From NCBI RefSeq assembly GCF_040779325.2, contig NZ_JBFONT020000001.1, positions 1 through 64,000 of the forward strand: 64,000 nucleotides of DNA. Reading direction: 5' to 3'. Positions 1-7,992 of the stretch are shown piece by piece. Each line of letters begins with the position of its first letter. Within the stretch, counting starts at the first letter, position 1. Below the pieces are notes generated by a model that saw only the letters and a list, made by a program, of their open reading frames with translations, had not been told where the DNA came from and ran no database searches. Made by a program: the position numbers and the translations under genes. This stretch comes from Aestuariibius violaceus. Its GTDB lineage: Bacteria > Pseudomonadota > Alphaproteobacteria > Rhodobacterales > Rhodobacteraceae.

Positions 1-235
1 CCGGGCAGTCGACATGGGCGTAATGGCGGGCGTCGGTCTCGTATTCCACATGCGCCGTCGAGATCGTGATCCCCCGCGCCTTCTCCTCCGGCGCGCCGTC
101 AATCTGGTCGTACGCCTTGAAGTCCCCGAAATACTTCGTGATCGCCGCCGTCAGCGTCGTCTTCCCATGGTCAACGTGACCAATCGTGCCGATGTTCACA
201 TGCGGCTTGTTTCTCTCAAACTTTTCCTTCGCCAT
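1..235 (-). CDS. tuf: Elongation factor Tu, N-terminal part (gene runs off the window start)
   Basis: The first 78 codons are visible on the minus strand. They begin MAKEKFERNKPHVNIGTIGH and carry the G1 P-loop GHVDHGKTT, the switch I segment around ARGITI, and the start of G3 (HVDCPG). EF-Tu is the GTPase that brings aminoacyl-tRNA to the ribosome. The start at 235 is fixed by the universally conserved N-terminus. No fusA, rpsG or rpsL lies upstream, so this is not obviously the str-operon copy; many alphaproteobacteria have a second tuf next to secE/nusG, and this could be that copy, but the downstream side lies outside the window. The family assignment is certain; only the copy identity is inferred. 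Confidence 0.97.
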   Translation of the reverse strand, partial: MAKEKFERNKPHVNIGTIGHVDHGKTTLTAAITKYFGDFKAYDQIDGAPEEKARGITISTAHVEYETDARHYAHVDCP

Positions 236-296
236 AAGCCTTGAGCGCCTCTTTCATAAGGGGGCGCGGCGGCGCGCCCGGTTCTCAGACGGGCGC

Positions 297-325
297 GACA
301 TAGGACCATGACCGGGGGAAATCAA
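297..325 (-). promoter_or_regulatory. Probable sigma-70 promoter of tuf
   Basis: Reading on the minus strand, a -35 hexamer TTGATT (320-325) is followed by exactly 17 bp and a -10 hexamer TATGTC (297-302). This lies 62 bp upstream of the tuf start, a normal position for a leader-containing mRNA. The motif is visible; promoter activity is inferred. Confidence 0.55.
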
Positions 326-422
326 GCGAATGACGCAGCGGCCCGCCACAGAGGTGAAAGGAACTTAAAGAGCGCGTTCGCGCGGCCGCCACACCAAACG
401 TCGCAAACCCCGCGAATCACCC

Positions 423-528
423 GTTAACCCAAGCAAAATCCGGCGATCCGGCGTGTCGGCATCCCGTCGGCTTTACGTCGGCATTCTGTCGGACAATTTC
501 CGGCCGAAAACCCGGGTTAACGGACCGT
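423..528. repeat. Dispersed intergenic element, copy 1 (four GTCGG words at 11-bp phase)
   Basis: GTCGG occurs at 455, 466, 477 and 488, exactly 11 bp apart. The array is preceded by GTTAA at 423 (32 bp before the first word) and followed by TAACGGACCGT at 518 (30 bp after the start of the last word). The same arrangement with nearly the same spacing recurs at 23162-23266 in the same orientation. No open frame explains it. The 11-bp period places each word on the same DNA face, as in protein-binding arrays, but no function is known to me. Confidence 0.7.
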
Positions 529-719
529 CCGGCCGAGAGACACGCAACGGGTGGCGACAATCAGCTCTATGATCCCTAATTGAGCCGATTTCGGAAATCC
601 ACTCAAAGCCTTTTCGCGCACAGAGGCTATGGCACGGCAATTTCAATCCGGATAGACTCGCTGCATTGGAGTTCTTCATCATCAGACCCGTGCGGGTCGA
701 CAAGCGATAAGGGGTGCCT
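529..719. other. Spacer with no recognised gene
   Basis: Between the GTCGG element and the small open frame at 720 nothing recognisable was found. A plus-strand frame is open up to a stop at 708-710 but resembles no family I know and has no convincing start. No vgrG, hcp or PAAR sequence is present here, although such a gene would be expected before the effector module that follows. Confidence 0.4.
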
Positions 720-827
720 GTGACAGACGATCCGGGCGAGGATGATTGCTGGACGAAGTCGCCGGATAGCATCGGCAACGGGACCCGGACGGCGACCGAA
801 ACGTTCCTTGAAATCGAGACCGTCTAA
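720..827 (+). CDS. Possible 35-aa leader peptide or small protein ahead of the effector module
   Basis: A GTG at 720 has AAGGGG 5-6 bases upstream, a good ribosome-binding site. The 35-residue frame ends at 825-827, only three bases before the GTG of the DUF4123 gene, which itself has no visible ribosome-binding site. The peptide (VTDDPGEDDCWTKSP...) is acidic and matches no family I recognise. It may be a real small protein, or a leader whose translation couples into the adaptor gene. Evidence is limited to the ribosome-binding site and the spacing. Confidence 0.3.
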   Translation: MTDDPGEDDCWTKSPDSIGNGTRTATETFLEIETV

Positions 828-830
828 AAC

Positions 831-1808
831 GTGGAGCCGCTGGACAACCAGCCAGGCACGCCCGAACCGCTGACCGCTCCCCGGACACTGCGGGACACGT
901 TGTTCGGCCAAGAGGGTGTCATCGAAGGCCGTCCGATCCGTCTTCTGCACACCTATGCCGTTCTTGATGTGGCCAAGATACCCGGCTTGCTTGAGCTTCT
1001 GGAGGCATCGGATCTGGACCATGCGTGCATGTTTCAGGGCGGCGCCGCAGAAGACCTGCGTGACGTCGCCCCATGGATCGCGCGCCTCGAAGAAGGCAAC
1101 ACCTTTACAAGTGGGTTATTCACACAAGGCGATGGACCGAACCAATTCTTGGAACGCGAGCCGGGGATTTATCTAAGGTCGTCAGCCACCTTTGATGAGC
1201 TTCGAAAGCAGCTACGCAAGTTCACTCGCCTGAAAGATCACACCGGGCGGTGGAGTTTCTTCAAATTCTGGGAACCCCGGCTGTTCCCACCCTTTGCGGA
1301 CAACGCGCACCTTTTCCCGTCTTATCACCAGACATTTCGTGGGATCATGGGAGATGTGGCGGACCGGATGATCTGCCCAATTGTCGTCAGGACGATCGTC
1401 CTGACGGCATCGATACCTTTGCCTGACCCTGTCCCGCCACCCGCCTTGCCCGAAAGGATGGAAATCAGACGGCTCATCCTGCACAGAAACATGATCGACG
1501 CAGCAAATGATCTGTTTGAGATCGGGCCGGACTGGACAACTGAAGAATATCGAACCCCGCGCGCTCTGTCCTTCCTGCTTAGGGAGTTCATCGACTTCTG
1601 CCTCGACGTGGGTATCAAGGACGCGGATATTCGGTCGCGAATGATGGAATTGATTTTCGCCTACGACCGGCCTCGTTGGCCTGCTTGCCTTGAAACCAAG
1701 CCCTTCATCTCAATGCGTCGAGAGCCCGGCCGCAGCGAAGATATTGCACTCGATTGGATTTACCGAATGCATTGGTACCTCGATAATCAAAAACGAAGGG
1801 CAAACTAG
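831..1808 (+). CDS. DUF4123 protein, type VI secretion effector adaptor/chaperone
   Basis: 325 residues. The DUF4123 signature covers roughly residues 40-160: a YAVLDVAKIPG segment, a hydrophobic core, then LRSSATFDELRKQLRKF and a WSFFKFWEPRLFPPF block, matching the family pattern of a charged helix followed by F-[RK]-[FY]-[YW]-[DE]-PR. DUF4123 proteins (Tap/TEC family) load specific cargo effectors onto VgrG spikes. The C-terminal half (about 190-325) is helical and would contact the cargo. The start is GTG at 831 because an in-frame stop lies at 825-827. The stop codon directly abuts the ATG of the nuclease gene (TAG|ATG), so the two are cotranslated. Third-position base use is less GC-biased than in the metabolic genes to the right, consistent with horizontal acquisition. 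No VgrG gene is adjacent. Confidence 0.82.
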   Translation: MEPLDNQPGTPEPLTAPRTLRDTLFGQEGVIEGRPIRLLHTYAVLDVAKIPGLLELLEASDLDHACMFQGGAAEDLRDVAPWIARLEEGNTFTSGLFTQGDGPNQFLEREPGIYLRSSATFDELRKQLRKFTRLKDHTGRWSFFKFWEPRLFPPFADNAHLFPSYHQTFRGIMGDVADRMICPIVVRTIVLTASIPLPDPVPPPALPERMEIRRLILHRNMIDAANDLFEIGPDWTTEEYRTPRALSFLLREFIDFCLDVGIKDADIRSRMMELIFAYDRPRWPACLETKPFISMRREPGRSEDIALDWIYRMHWYLDNQKRRAN

Positions 1809-2786
1809 ATGCCTATTATTCTCGCACCTCTCGGCTGGGGCCTCATCGTGGTCGGCGTTGGCCTCGCCGCCACCTCGACAGCGGCGCTGCTTGCCTACCA
1901 CCGGGATCGCGATTTCCGACGACGGCCTGTCGATCCGCCGATCACGATCGAAGACATCCGCCGTGAAATCGAGCGCATCCGACGAGGCAGCACGACGCAG
2001 GGCGAACGCGATCCCGAGCGTCAACCGCAACGCCAGCCGGCCCCCAGAGTACCGAGACGCTGGCCAGATCTGGACCTTGGCACGCGCGAACGAGAGAACG
2101 AAGAAACTGTCCAGCAGCGCCTCAGGCGAAGATGCCACGAAGAAGATGGGAACTGCCCGCATTGCCCGCCGGCCGAAGAGGGGCAGGATTACCTGCGTTC
2201 CTTTCAGGGAGGCACCGTCGAGCGGCCCTATTATTCTTCGATCGGTGCGGTGTATCAGCATCATGTGATCCCATGGTTTGCCTATGCGACGACCGTCAGC
2301 TCCTTCTCGGGCGAAGAGCGGCTTCATGTCAGCATCAGCGAATGGGAATGGCGTCGCGGGCGCACGGGCAGCTGGGACGGGCTGGACTTCATCGGCTGCA
2401 CGCTGATCGAAACGAAGTTCGGGTATGGGAAGTATGTGAATGTGGACGCACTTAGAGATGATCCGTCTGAGGCGCCCGAAGCGCCCGGTCCCCAGGGTCG
2501 CGGTGACAGCACGCTGGAAGCAGCTTTCGGTACACAGCTGGATCGACAGGTGGCTACGATTGGACCGGACGGTCCGGAGCATGTCGTTGGCCTAAGATGG
2601 GTCTTCAGCAACCGCAATGTGCGATCCGTTTTCACCATCATGACTCAGCTCCGCGGCTATTTCTTTGTGACGGACCGCCATGAGCCGATGACCTACGGGA
2701 CAGTTCTGGAGGAAATGCACGAGGTGGACATGCGGACATCCGATCCTCTGTCGGATTTCGGCGGTTGGGGAAGAGGAGCGCTTTGA
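1809..2786 (+). CDS. Tox-REase-5 family nuclease effector (probable T6SS cargo)
   Basis: 325 residues. The N-terminus has one hydrophobic segment (about 8-30), followed by a basic, Arg/Gln/Pro-rich linker (about 35-110). A C-terminal Tox-REase-5 domain begins at the CPHCPP motif (residues 116-121) and continues through IGAVYQ, SEWEW and GLDFIGC to LIETKFGYGKY. This is the restriction-endonuclease-fold pattern: Asp193, then Glu201-x-Lys203, as predicted active-site residues. The family consists of polymorphic toxins that cut DNA. Coupling to a DUF4123 adaptor upstream and a probable immunity gene downstream, with zero spacing on both sides, supports a contact-dependent antibacterial effector. 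The hydrophobic segment could help translocation. Family recognition is strong; the target and the secretion route are inferred. Confidence 0.8.
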   Translation: MPIILAPLGWGLIVVGVGLAATSTAALLAYHRDRDFRRRPVDPPITIEDIRREIERIRRGSTTQGERDPERQPQRQPAPRVPRRWPDLDLGTRERENEETVQQRLRRRCHEEDGNCPHCPPAEEGQDYLRSFQGGTVERPYYSSIGAVYQHHVIPWFAYATTVSSFSGEERLHVSISEWEWRRGRTGSWDGLDFIGCTLIETKFGYGKYVNVDALRDDPSEAPEAPGPQGRGDSTLEAAFGTQLDRQVATIGPDGPEHVVGLRWVFSNRNVRSVFTIMTQLRGYFFVTDRHEPMTYGTVLEEMHEVDMRTSDPLSDFGGWGRGAL

Positions 2787-3578
2787 ATGCACGTCCGAAA
2801 CAAAGTCAACATGTATGCCTACTTAGACAACGTTCGTTGGCCACTTCTCAAAGCAATGGACGAATTTCTTGCCTTTGGCCGCGCTCTGGAAGGCGAACTG
2901 ATCTTCACCGGTAATTGGGTCTACTCGCGCACCGATGAAGAAGCGCACAACAATACCGGCATGAACCCTGTCAGGGAGCCTGAAGCTTATCTGGAATACC
3001 TTAAGAACGAGCATCGGCGCAAAACGAAAGAGCTGGGCGATATCGGAACGATTGACGAGGCTTACACCCTCAAACTGCCGCATGCATTCCCTTCGCCGCC
3101 TGACGTGCCGTACGACTACTACGACCAGGTCCGCTACAGGGGCGGAACCCGCATGATGCATTCCGAGCAGCTGGTTTATGCCTCTTACGTGAGCCGAGGT
3201 GCCGTGATCCTCGACCTCGCCGGCTGGCGGCGCCTTACCGAACTCTTCGTCGCTTGGCGCGTTCCGCGATACATCTGGTTCGACGCCTACCTCTACGAGC
3301 TTGAGGGGCGCATTCACAAACACCGCGCCTGGGGCGGCTGGCTTGGTTGGTTCGCGCACGAGATCAGACCGGCGGACATGCCCGACGGCACCCTGCTCTT
3401 CCCGATCGGACCCGGCACGCTGGTGGCGTCACAGGAGACGCAACTCGACTCAGCGGACCCCGCTCAGGTGCAACGCGCGCAGGCGGTCGAGATCGCGCTC
3501 GTCGACCTCGGCATCCTGCCGACGATGGCAGAATTGATCAAGGCGAGCGCGCTGCCCGAGGCTGGCCCGAACGAATAG
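2787..3578 (+). CDS. Probable immunity protein for the Tox-REase-5 nuclease
   Basis: 263 residues, soluble, no signal peptide, acidic overall, rich in Trp/Tyr and with a conserved-looking core (RMMHSEQLVYASYVSRGAVILDL). The ATG at 2787 directly follows the toxin stop. Position immediately after a polymorphic nuclease toxin, with no gap, is the standard place for its cognate immunity protein; Tox-REase-5 toxins are commonly paired with Imm52-type proteins of similar size. I cannot confirm Imm52 membership by eye, so the function rests mainly on context. It is the last gene of the module. Confidence 0.55.
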   Translation: MHVRNKVNMYAYLDNVRWPLLKAMDEFLAFGRALEGELIFTGNWVYSRTDEEAHNNTGMNPVREPEAYLEYLKNEHRRKTKELGDIGTIDEAYTLKLPHAFPSPPDVPYDYYDQVRYRGGTRMMHSEQLVYASYVSRGAVILDLAGWRRLTELFVAWRVPRYIWFDAYLYELEGRIHKHRAWGGWLGWFAHEIRPADMPDGTLLFPIGPGTLVASQETQLDSADPAQVQRAQAVEIALVDLGILPTMAELIKASALPEAGPNE

Positions 3579-3579
3579 G

Positions 3580-3613
3580 CCGAACAGGGCGGTTCGGGGT
3601 CAAACCGGTTTGA
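3580..3613. terminator. Possible bidirectional terminator after the effector module
   Basis: Two inverted repeats lie between convergent genes: CCGAAC/GTTCGG (3580-3597, 6-nt loop) and a perfect 14-nt palindrome TCAAACCGGTTTGA (3600-3613). There is no clear U-tract on either strand, so termination is only suggested by position. Confidence 0.35.
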
Positions 3614-3646
3614 TCACGACCTCACGGCTGCTCCGGCCAACCCGCG

Positions 3647-4492
3647 TTAATCCGCCGCCTCGCTCATCTTCTTGATCATTGCGACGCCGCTTTCGCCGAG
3701 CGGCACGATGGCGAAGGGGCCGCCCAGGCGCATCTGTGACGGGTCCTGGGGATCGGCTGGCCGCGCGGTGGCGATGACCTTGTCGTAGTAATCCTCCGCA
3801 TTGTCCTGGGGCTTGTAGCCGAGGAAGGCGGCCTGGTGGTTGTTGACCGGCGAGCGGTCGTTGTTCGAGACGCCGTAGACCGGGACGAAACCGACGGTGG
3901 GCGTGTCGAGTGACCGTTGCACCAGCCGCACCAGATCGGGGTAGGAGAGCCACGTGCCCAGCGCGCGCATGTTTGCGGGTTCGGGCTGGCAGGAGAAGAT
4001 GCGGATGCAGACGGCCTCTAGCCCGCGCTTTTCCCAGTAGAGGCGGGCAAGGTCTTCGGAAAAACACTTGGACAGGCCGTAGAACGTGTCGGGGCGGTGG
4101 GGCGCCGTCAGGTCGATGCCGTCGGCGGAGGGGTGCATGCCCACCGCGTGGACCGACGAGGCGTAAACGACGCGGCGGACGCCGTGGCGGTGGGCGGCCT
4201 CCCAGATGTGGTAGGACCCGAAGAAGTTCGGGCCCAGAAGCTCATCGAAGGGCGCCTCGTCGGGGATGGCGCCGAAATGGACGACCATGTCGGCGCCTTC
4301 GAGCAACGGTTCGATCTGATCCATCTTGCCGAGGTCGGCCTGTGTGAACGTCTCGTTCTCGTGCAGGGTGTCGGGCGCGTCGGCGATATCGGTCGAGAGC
4401 AGCGCCTCGGCCATGCCCGCCAGCGGCTCGCGCAGGACGGAGCCGAGCGCGCCGCAGGCACCGGTGAGGACGAGTTTCTTGAATTTCCGCAT
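3647..4492 (-). CDS. udh: NAD-dependent epimerase/dehydratase, probable uronate dehydrogenase
   Basis: 281 residues. An N-terminal Rossmann fold carries LVLTGACGALG (residues ~7-17). The SDR-extended catalytic tetrad includes Ser in YASSVHAVG and YGLSK (Tyr and Lys). The stretches FYGLSKCFSEDLARLYWEKRG, RIFSCQPEP and KPQDNAEDY match the layout of bacterial uronate dehydrogenases, which oxidise D-galacturonate or D-glucuronate to the aldaric acid lactone using NAD+. The ATG at 4492 is chosen because the GxxGxxG motif begins about 10 residues later; the longer upstream frame overlaps the neighbouring gene. It follows the FAD oxidoreductase gene by 14 bp and is probably cotranscribed with it. 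A nucleoside-sugar epimerase of unknown substrate is the alternative. Confidence 0.72.
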   Translation of the reverse strand: MRKFKKLVLTGACGALGSVLREPLAGMAEALLSTDIADAPDTLHENETFTQADLGKMDQIEPLLEGADMVVHFGAIPDEAPFDELLGPNFFGSYHIWEAAHRHGVRRVVYASSVHAVGMHPSADGIDLTAPHRPDTFYGLSKCFSEDLARLYWEKRGLEAVCIRIFSCQPEPANMRALGTWLSYPDLVRLVQRSLDTPTVGFVPVYGVSNNDRSPVNNHQAAFLGYKPQDNAEDYYDKVIATARPADPQDPSQMRLGGPFAIVPLGESGVAMIKKMSEAAD

Positions 4493-4506
4493 TATGGTCC
4501 TTCCCT

Positions 4507-5688
4507 TCAGATCACGGCCCGCTCGACCAGCGGGGTTCGTTCGGCGACCCTCTCGTAGCCCAGGGGCGAGAGGTCGAGCGTCTGGTAGCGGCCGGTCGCG
4601 ATCAGTTCGGCCAGGCCGCGGCCCATGGCGGGCGATTGCTGCAGGCCGTGGCCGGAGAACCCGTTGCAGAGGTAGAAGTTTCCGGCCTCGGGATGGGCGC
4701 CCACGATGGCGTTGTGGTCCAGCGTGTTGATCGCGTAGTGGCCGACCCAGTCGGTGCGCAGCTTGATGCGTTCGAAGACCGGAATGCGCTCGGCCAGCGT
4801 CGGCCAGACAAGGTCCATCCAGAGCGCGTGGTCCATCTGGAAATCGTCGTAATCGGCGCCTGGCCCGGCGGCGTCCATGCACCCCGCGAGGTAGGACGAA
4901 CGGCTTTCGGGGCGGACATGCACACCGTTCGGCGTGATGGTGAGCGGCAGGTCGAGGGGCAGCGGCTCTGCCACATCGAACAGGAAGGAATAGGCCTTCT
5001 GCGGCGCGACGGGCAGGTCGAGGCCCGCCATCTGCGCGGTGTAGGCGGCGCTGGGGCCGGAGCAATTGACGACGGCGCCCGCCGTGATCGTGCTGCCATC
5101 GGCGAGGCAAACGGTGGTGATGTGGGCGCCTGTGCGCCGGAGGCCCGTCACCTCGGCCGTCCGGCGGGTGACGCCCGCCGCCTTGGCCTGCTCCCGCCAG
5201 ATCGCGAGGATACCGTGGCCGTCGAAATACCCCTCGTCCCGTGTGCCGAGGCTGCCGAGAAGGAGGCCGGTGGGGTCGATCATCGGGTAGCGCGCCGTGA
5301 TCTCTTCAGGGGACAGCAGCACCGTTCCGGCGCCAAGGTCGGTTTGCAGAGCGTGGTTGGCGCGGAGTGCGTCGGCGAAAGGCTCATCGGCGGCCAGGTA
5401 GAGATAGCCGAACTCCCTGAAGGCGGGTTTCGGGGCGGCCGAGCCGAGGTAGTCGCGCCAGTTCTTTAGGAATTCCGCCCCGAACTGCGAGATGCGGATG
5501 TTGATCTCGCTCCCGAATTGCTGGCGGATGCAGCTGTTGGAATGGGTGGTGGAGGCCTGGGCGAAGGTCGGGTCGCGTTCGAGCACCAAGATGGAGCCGT
5601 TGAAATCCGGATGGCGGGAGAGCCACCAGGCGACGGAGGATCCCATCATGGCCCCCCCGATGATCACGACATCGAACCGCTCTGTCAT
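4507..5688 (-). CDS. FAD-dependent oxidoreductase of the DAO (sarcosine/glycine oxidase-like) family
   Basis: 393 residues, the usual size for single-chain DAO-family enzymes. The N-terminal dinucleotide-binding motif DVVIIGGAMMGSSVAWWL (about 6-23) has Ala in place of the second Gly of GxGxxG, as some members do. NSCIRQQF (around 51-58) is the region that contacts the isoalloxazine ring, and the C-terminal NGFSGHGLQQSPAMG is the second FAD-binding block. Such enzymes oxidise secondary or tertiary amines, or 2-hydroxy acids. It precedes the udh-like gene in one transcription unit. The exact substrate cannot be read from sequence. Confidence 0.85.
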   Translation of the reverse strand: MTERFDVVIIGGAMMGSSVAWWLSRHPDFNGSILVLERDPTFAQASTTHSNSCIRQQFGSEINIRISQFGAEFLKNWRDYLGSAAPKPAFREFGYLYLAADEPFADALRANHALQTDLGAGTVLLSPEEITARYPMIDPTGLLLGSLGTRDEGYFDGHGILAIWREQAKAAGVTRRTAEVTGLRRTGAHITTVCLADGSTITAGAVVNCSGPSAAYTAQMAGLDLPVAPQKAYSFLFDVAEPLPLDLPLTITPNGVHVRPESRSSYLAGCMDAAGPGADYDDFQMDHALWMDLVWPTLAERIPVFERIKLRTDWVGHYAINTLDHNAIVGAHPEAGNFYLCNGFSGHGLQQSPAMGRGLAELIATGRYQTLDLSPLGYERVAERTPLVERAVI

Positions 5689-5727
5689 GGGGCGGACGCT
5701 AGACCGGCTGATGGCGGGAGGGAAGCG

Positions 5728-6912
5728 TCACGGATCGCGCCGGTGGATCACTAGCGCGGCGAGGGCGATGAGCAGGAGGATGGCGCCGCCCGCGACGAAT
5801 GCCGAACCGATCGTCGTGGCGGCGGCGAGTGCGGCACCGAGGAAGGGCGCGATGAGGAGGGCGGAGGTGTTGGCCGCCTCGCTGAGAGCGGTGACGCGGG
5901 CCATACGGTCGGGCCGGGTTTCGCTTTGCAGGACGGTCCGGATCGGGACGACGGTTGCAGCCGAGGCGATGCCGATTGCGAAGAAGAGCCCGAGGAAGGC
6001 GGCGAGCGGAAGGCCCTCGCGCGCCTCTGCCAGGCCGAGGCAAGCGGCGCAGAGGCCGCCAACCAGCGCGCTGATAGAAATCAAGCGGAAGGGCCGTTCG
6101 GTTGGCCGTAGGCTGAGCGTGCCCGCGCCCAGCACGCCGCCTGCGCCGACGGCGGCGAGGGCCAGGCCGAGCGTTTGCGGGTCGAACCCGAGGTCCCGTG
6201 TCAGCGGGGCGATCAGGGTGTCGTAGAAGAACATCGCGAAATAGCCCGCCGCCATCAGCCCGAGCGCAGCCTTGAGGCGCGGTTTGCCCATCGCCTCGTC
6301 CCAGCCCGCGCGCAGGCCGGCGAGGGGGCCGCCGTCGTCTTCCGGCGCCGGACGTTCGATGACCGGGAGCCGCATGAGAAGCGCTGCGGCGAGGCCGGAG
6401 ATAGCAGCGTTCAGCAGGAACACCTGCTGCGGCTGGAAGGCGATCAGAAGCGCCCCGCCAAGGGCCGGGGCCACGATCTTGGAGGCCTGGTTGATCGCGT
6501 GGCTTATGCTGTTCGCCGCCATCCGATCTTCCGGGGTGGTGGCGGCCTGGATCGCCGCCTGCTTGGCCGGGGTGAAGGCGGCATCGATGGAGCTTGCCAG
6601 GAAGACCAGGGCGAGCAGGACCGGCCAGCTTTCGGCGAGAGTGAAGGCGGCGATGGCCAGCGCGCGGGCGAGGTTGCTGCCGATCAGGACGCCGCGGATG
6701 CCGCTGCGATCGATCCAGTAGGCCGCGAGCGGCCCGACGAGGATGTAGGGCAGCCCCATCGCGACCGCGAGGAGGGCGAAAACGATCGGCTCGACCTGCC
6801 AGGTGAAGGCGAGGAGCGCGCCGATGGCGACGAAGTGGAGCCAGTCCGCGAAATCCGCGGGGATCTGGGTCGTGAGGAGGCGCCGGATGGTCGTGTTCTG
6901 CCGGAGGGCCAT
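5728..6912 (-). CDS. MFS transporter, MFS_3 / enterobactin-exporter-like
   Basis: 394 residues with about 12 predicted hydrophobic segments in two halves separated by a charged loop around residues 185-210 (RPAPEDDGGP). The N-terminal half has the loop motif YWIDRSGIRGVLIGSNLAR between helices 2 and 3, and DRMAANSI after helix 4, both typical of MFS_3 exporters in the inner membrane. It is likely a proton-driven exporter of small molecules. It sits on the same strand as the FAD oxidoreductase, with a 39-bp gap, so it may lead that transcription unit. The substrate is unknown. Confidence 0.8.
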   Translation of the reverse strand: MALRQNTTIRRLLTTQIPADFADWLHFVAIGALLAFTWQVEPIVFALLAVAMGLPYILVGPLAAYWIDRSGIRGVLIGSNLARALAIAAFTLAESWPVLLALVFLASSIDAAFTPAKQAAIQAATTPEDRMAANSISHAINQASKIVAPALGGALLIAFQPQQVFLLNAAISGLAAALLMRLPVIERPAPEDDGGPLAGLRAGWDEAMGKPRLKAALGLMAAGYFAMFFYDTLIAPLTRDLGFDPQTLGLALAAVGAGGVLGAGTLSLRPTERPFRLISISALVGGLCAACLGLAEAREGLPLAAFLGLFFAIGIASAATVVPIRTVLQSETRPDRMARVTALSEAANTSALLIAPFLGAALAAATTIGSAFVAGGAILLLIALAALVIHRRDP

Positions 6913-7101
6913 GGCGCCGGACGCTGCGTCATGGCGCGGATGAGGGCAAGCCGGATCGGCGGCGAAGATCGTGATGGTCGCTTTGCGTCAAAAGCCGGTC
7001 TGCGGAATGCCAGTCGCGAGAGGACTGTGACCAATATCCGCTGGATTGCGGGTCGGGCGGATCGCGAAGTCACCCGATGCGAGGCGTGATGCCCCAAGCG
7101 A

Positions 7102-7713
7102 TCAGTTAAGGCCCAACCGTCGCCGTGCGACAGGGCCTGGCACCAGGTCGGCGCGCCAGGCGTCCCAGGCGCCGCCCGCCCCCATGTATCCGGAATAGAG
7201 CTTGGCCACGAGTTCGGGATCTGCCGCGATGTCAGGCCAGCTCACGGCGGCGAGACCGGCATGTTCAGACCTGAGCCACGCCAGGTAAACCGCAGCCTGC
7301 CAGTCGTTGAGGGCCGGTTGTTCAGAGAAGTAAGCCAGGGCGTGGGCAAAGGCGTCTTCCGGTATATCGTCGAGCACGAGATACCCTTCATCGATCGCCC
7401 ATGGCAGGATCGCCTCGATCGTCTGCGCCTTGATCCTGTATCGCCCCACCGAGGAGTTCAGCCGATACGCCAGCTCGGGTGATGCGAAGACCAGAATGTC
7501 CTGCCCCGCCTCGCCAAGCCGCCGCAACGGCGAGCGGCCGGCGTAGGAGACGTCTTCGGCCTCCCGGATCGAGGCCAGCACAGACAATGGAACCGGTGGC
7601 GCTTCGAGGGTGAAGGTCAGCGACGACAGCCATTGCACCCTCTCTTTGATGATCCAGAGTGCGAATGCCGCGCCCAGAACTGCTCCGAATAAGACCTTGG
7701 CAATCGATTTCAT
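7102..7713 (-). CDS. Hypothetical membrane-anchored protein
   Basis: 203 residues if started at the ATG at 7713, chosen because it puts MKSIAKVLFGAVLGAAFALW at the N-terminus as a signal anchor; the in-frame ATG at 7749 would add 12 polar residues. One membrane segment (about 5-20) is followed by a soluble, probably periplasmic, acidic region with many Trp residues near the C-terminus (WDAWRADLVPG). No domain is recognised. It stands alone between the MFS and alpha-glucosidase genes. Confidence 0.6.
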   Translation of the reverse strand: MKSIAKVLFGAVLGAAFALWIIKERVQWLSSLTFTLEAPPVPLSVLASIREAEDVSYAGRSPLRRLGEAGQDILVFASPELAYRLNSSVGRYRIKAQTIEAILPWAIDEGYLVLDDIPEDAFAHALAYFSEQPALNDWQAAVYLAWLRSEHAGLAAVSWPDIAADPELVAKLYSGYMGAGGAWDAWRADLVPGPVARRRLGLN

Positions 7714-7992
7714 ACGAGCCTCTCCAGATCGATGCGGGATCCTGCACATTCCACTGCGAGGATCTAGCGTGTGATCTGGCCCGGTCTGGTGGATTCAGCA
7801 GAGCGATCCCTCATCGCGCCCTACGTTGTGCTCGCCTTCTGAGAGAGCAAAGCGGTGCTGTCCGGCGCTACGGAGCGCTGATCCAGACGGTCCGACGCAC
7901 TTAGTCGCAGGATATGACCTCCAGCAAACCGGGCCGGGCGGATGCACAGGCAAAAACCAACGAGCCTTGGTGTCTGGCGTTCGCGGATCGCT

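Noticed and set aside
455..492. GTCGG repeats as a CRISPR array
   Set aside because: Words are 5 bp, spacers 6 bp, and there is no leader or cas gene. It is a phased motif, not a CRISPR.
831..1808. VgrG or PAAR domain fused to the adaptor
   Set aside because: No OB-fold gp27/gp5 sequence and no PAAR motif is present; only DUF4123 features are visible.
3647..5110. A single fused 487-aa minus-strand protein across udh and the oxidase
   Set aside because: The upstream part is an out-of-frame shadow of the FAD oxidoreductase; the real udh-like gene begins at 4492 with a Rossmann motif.
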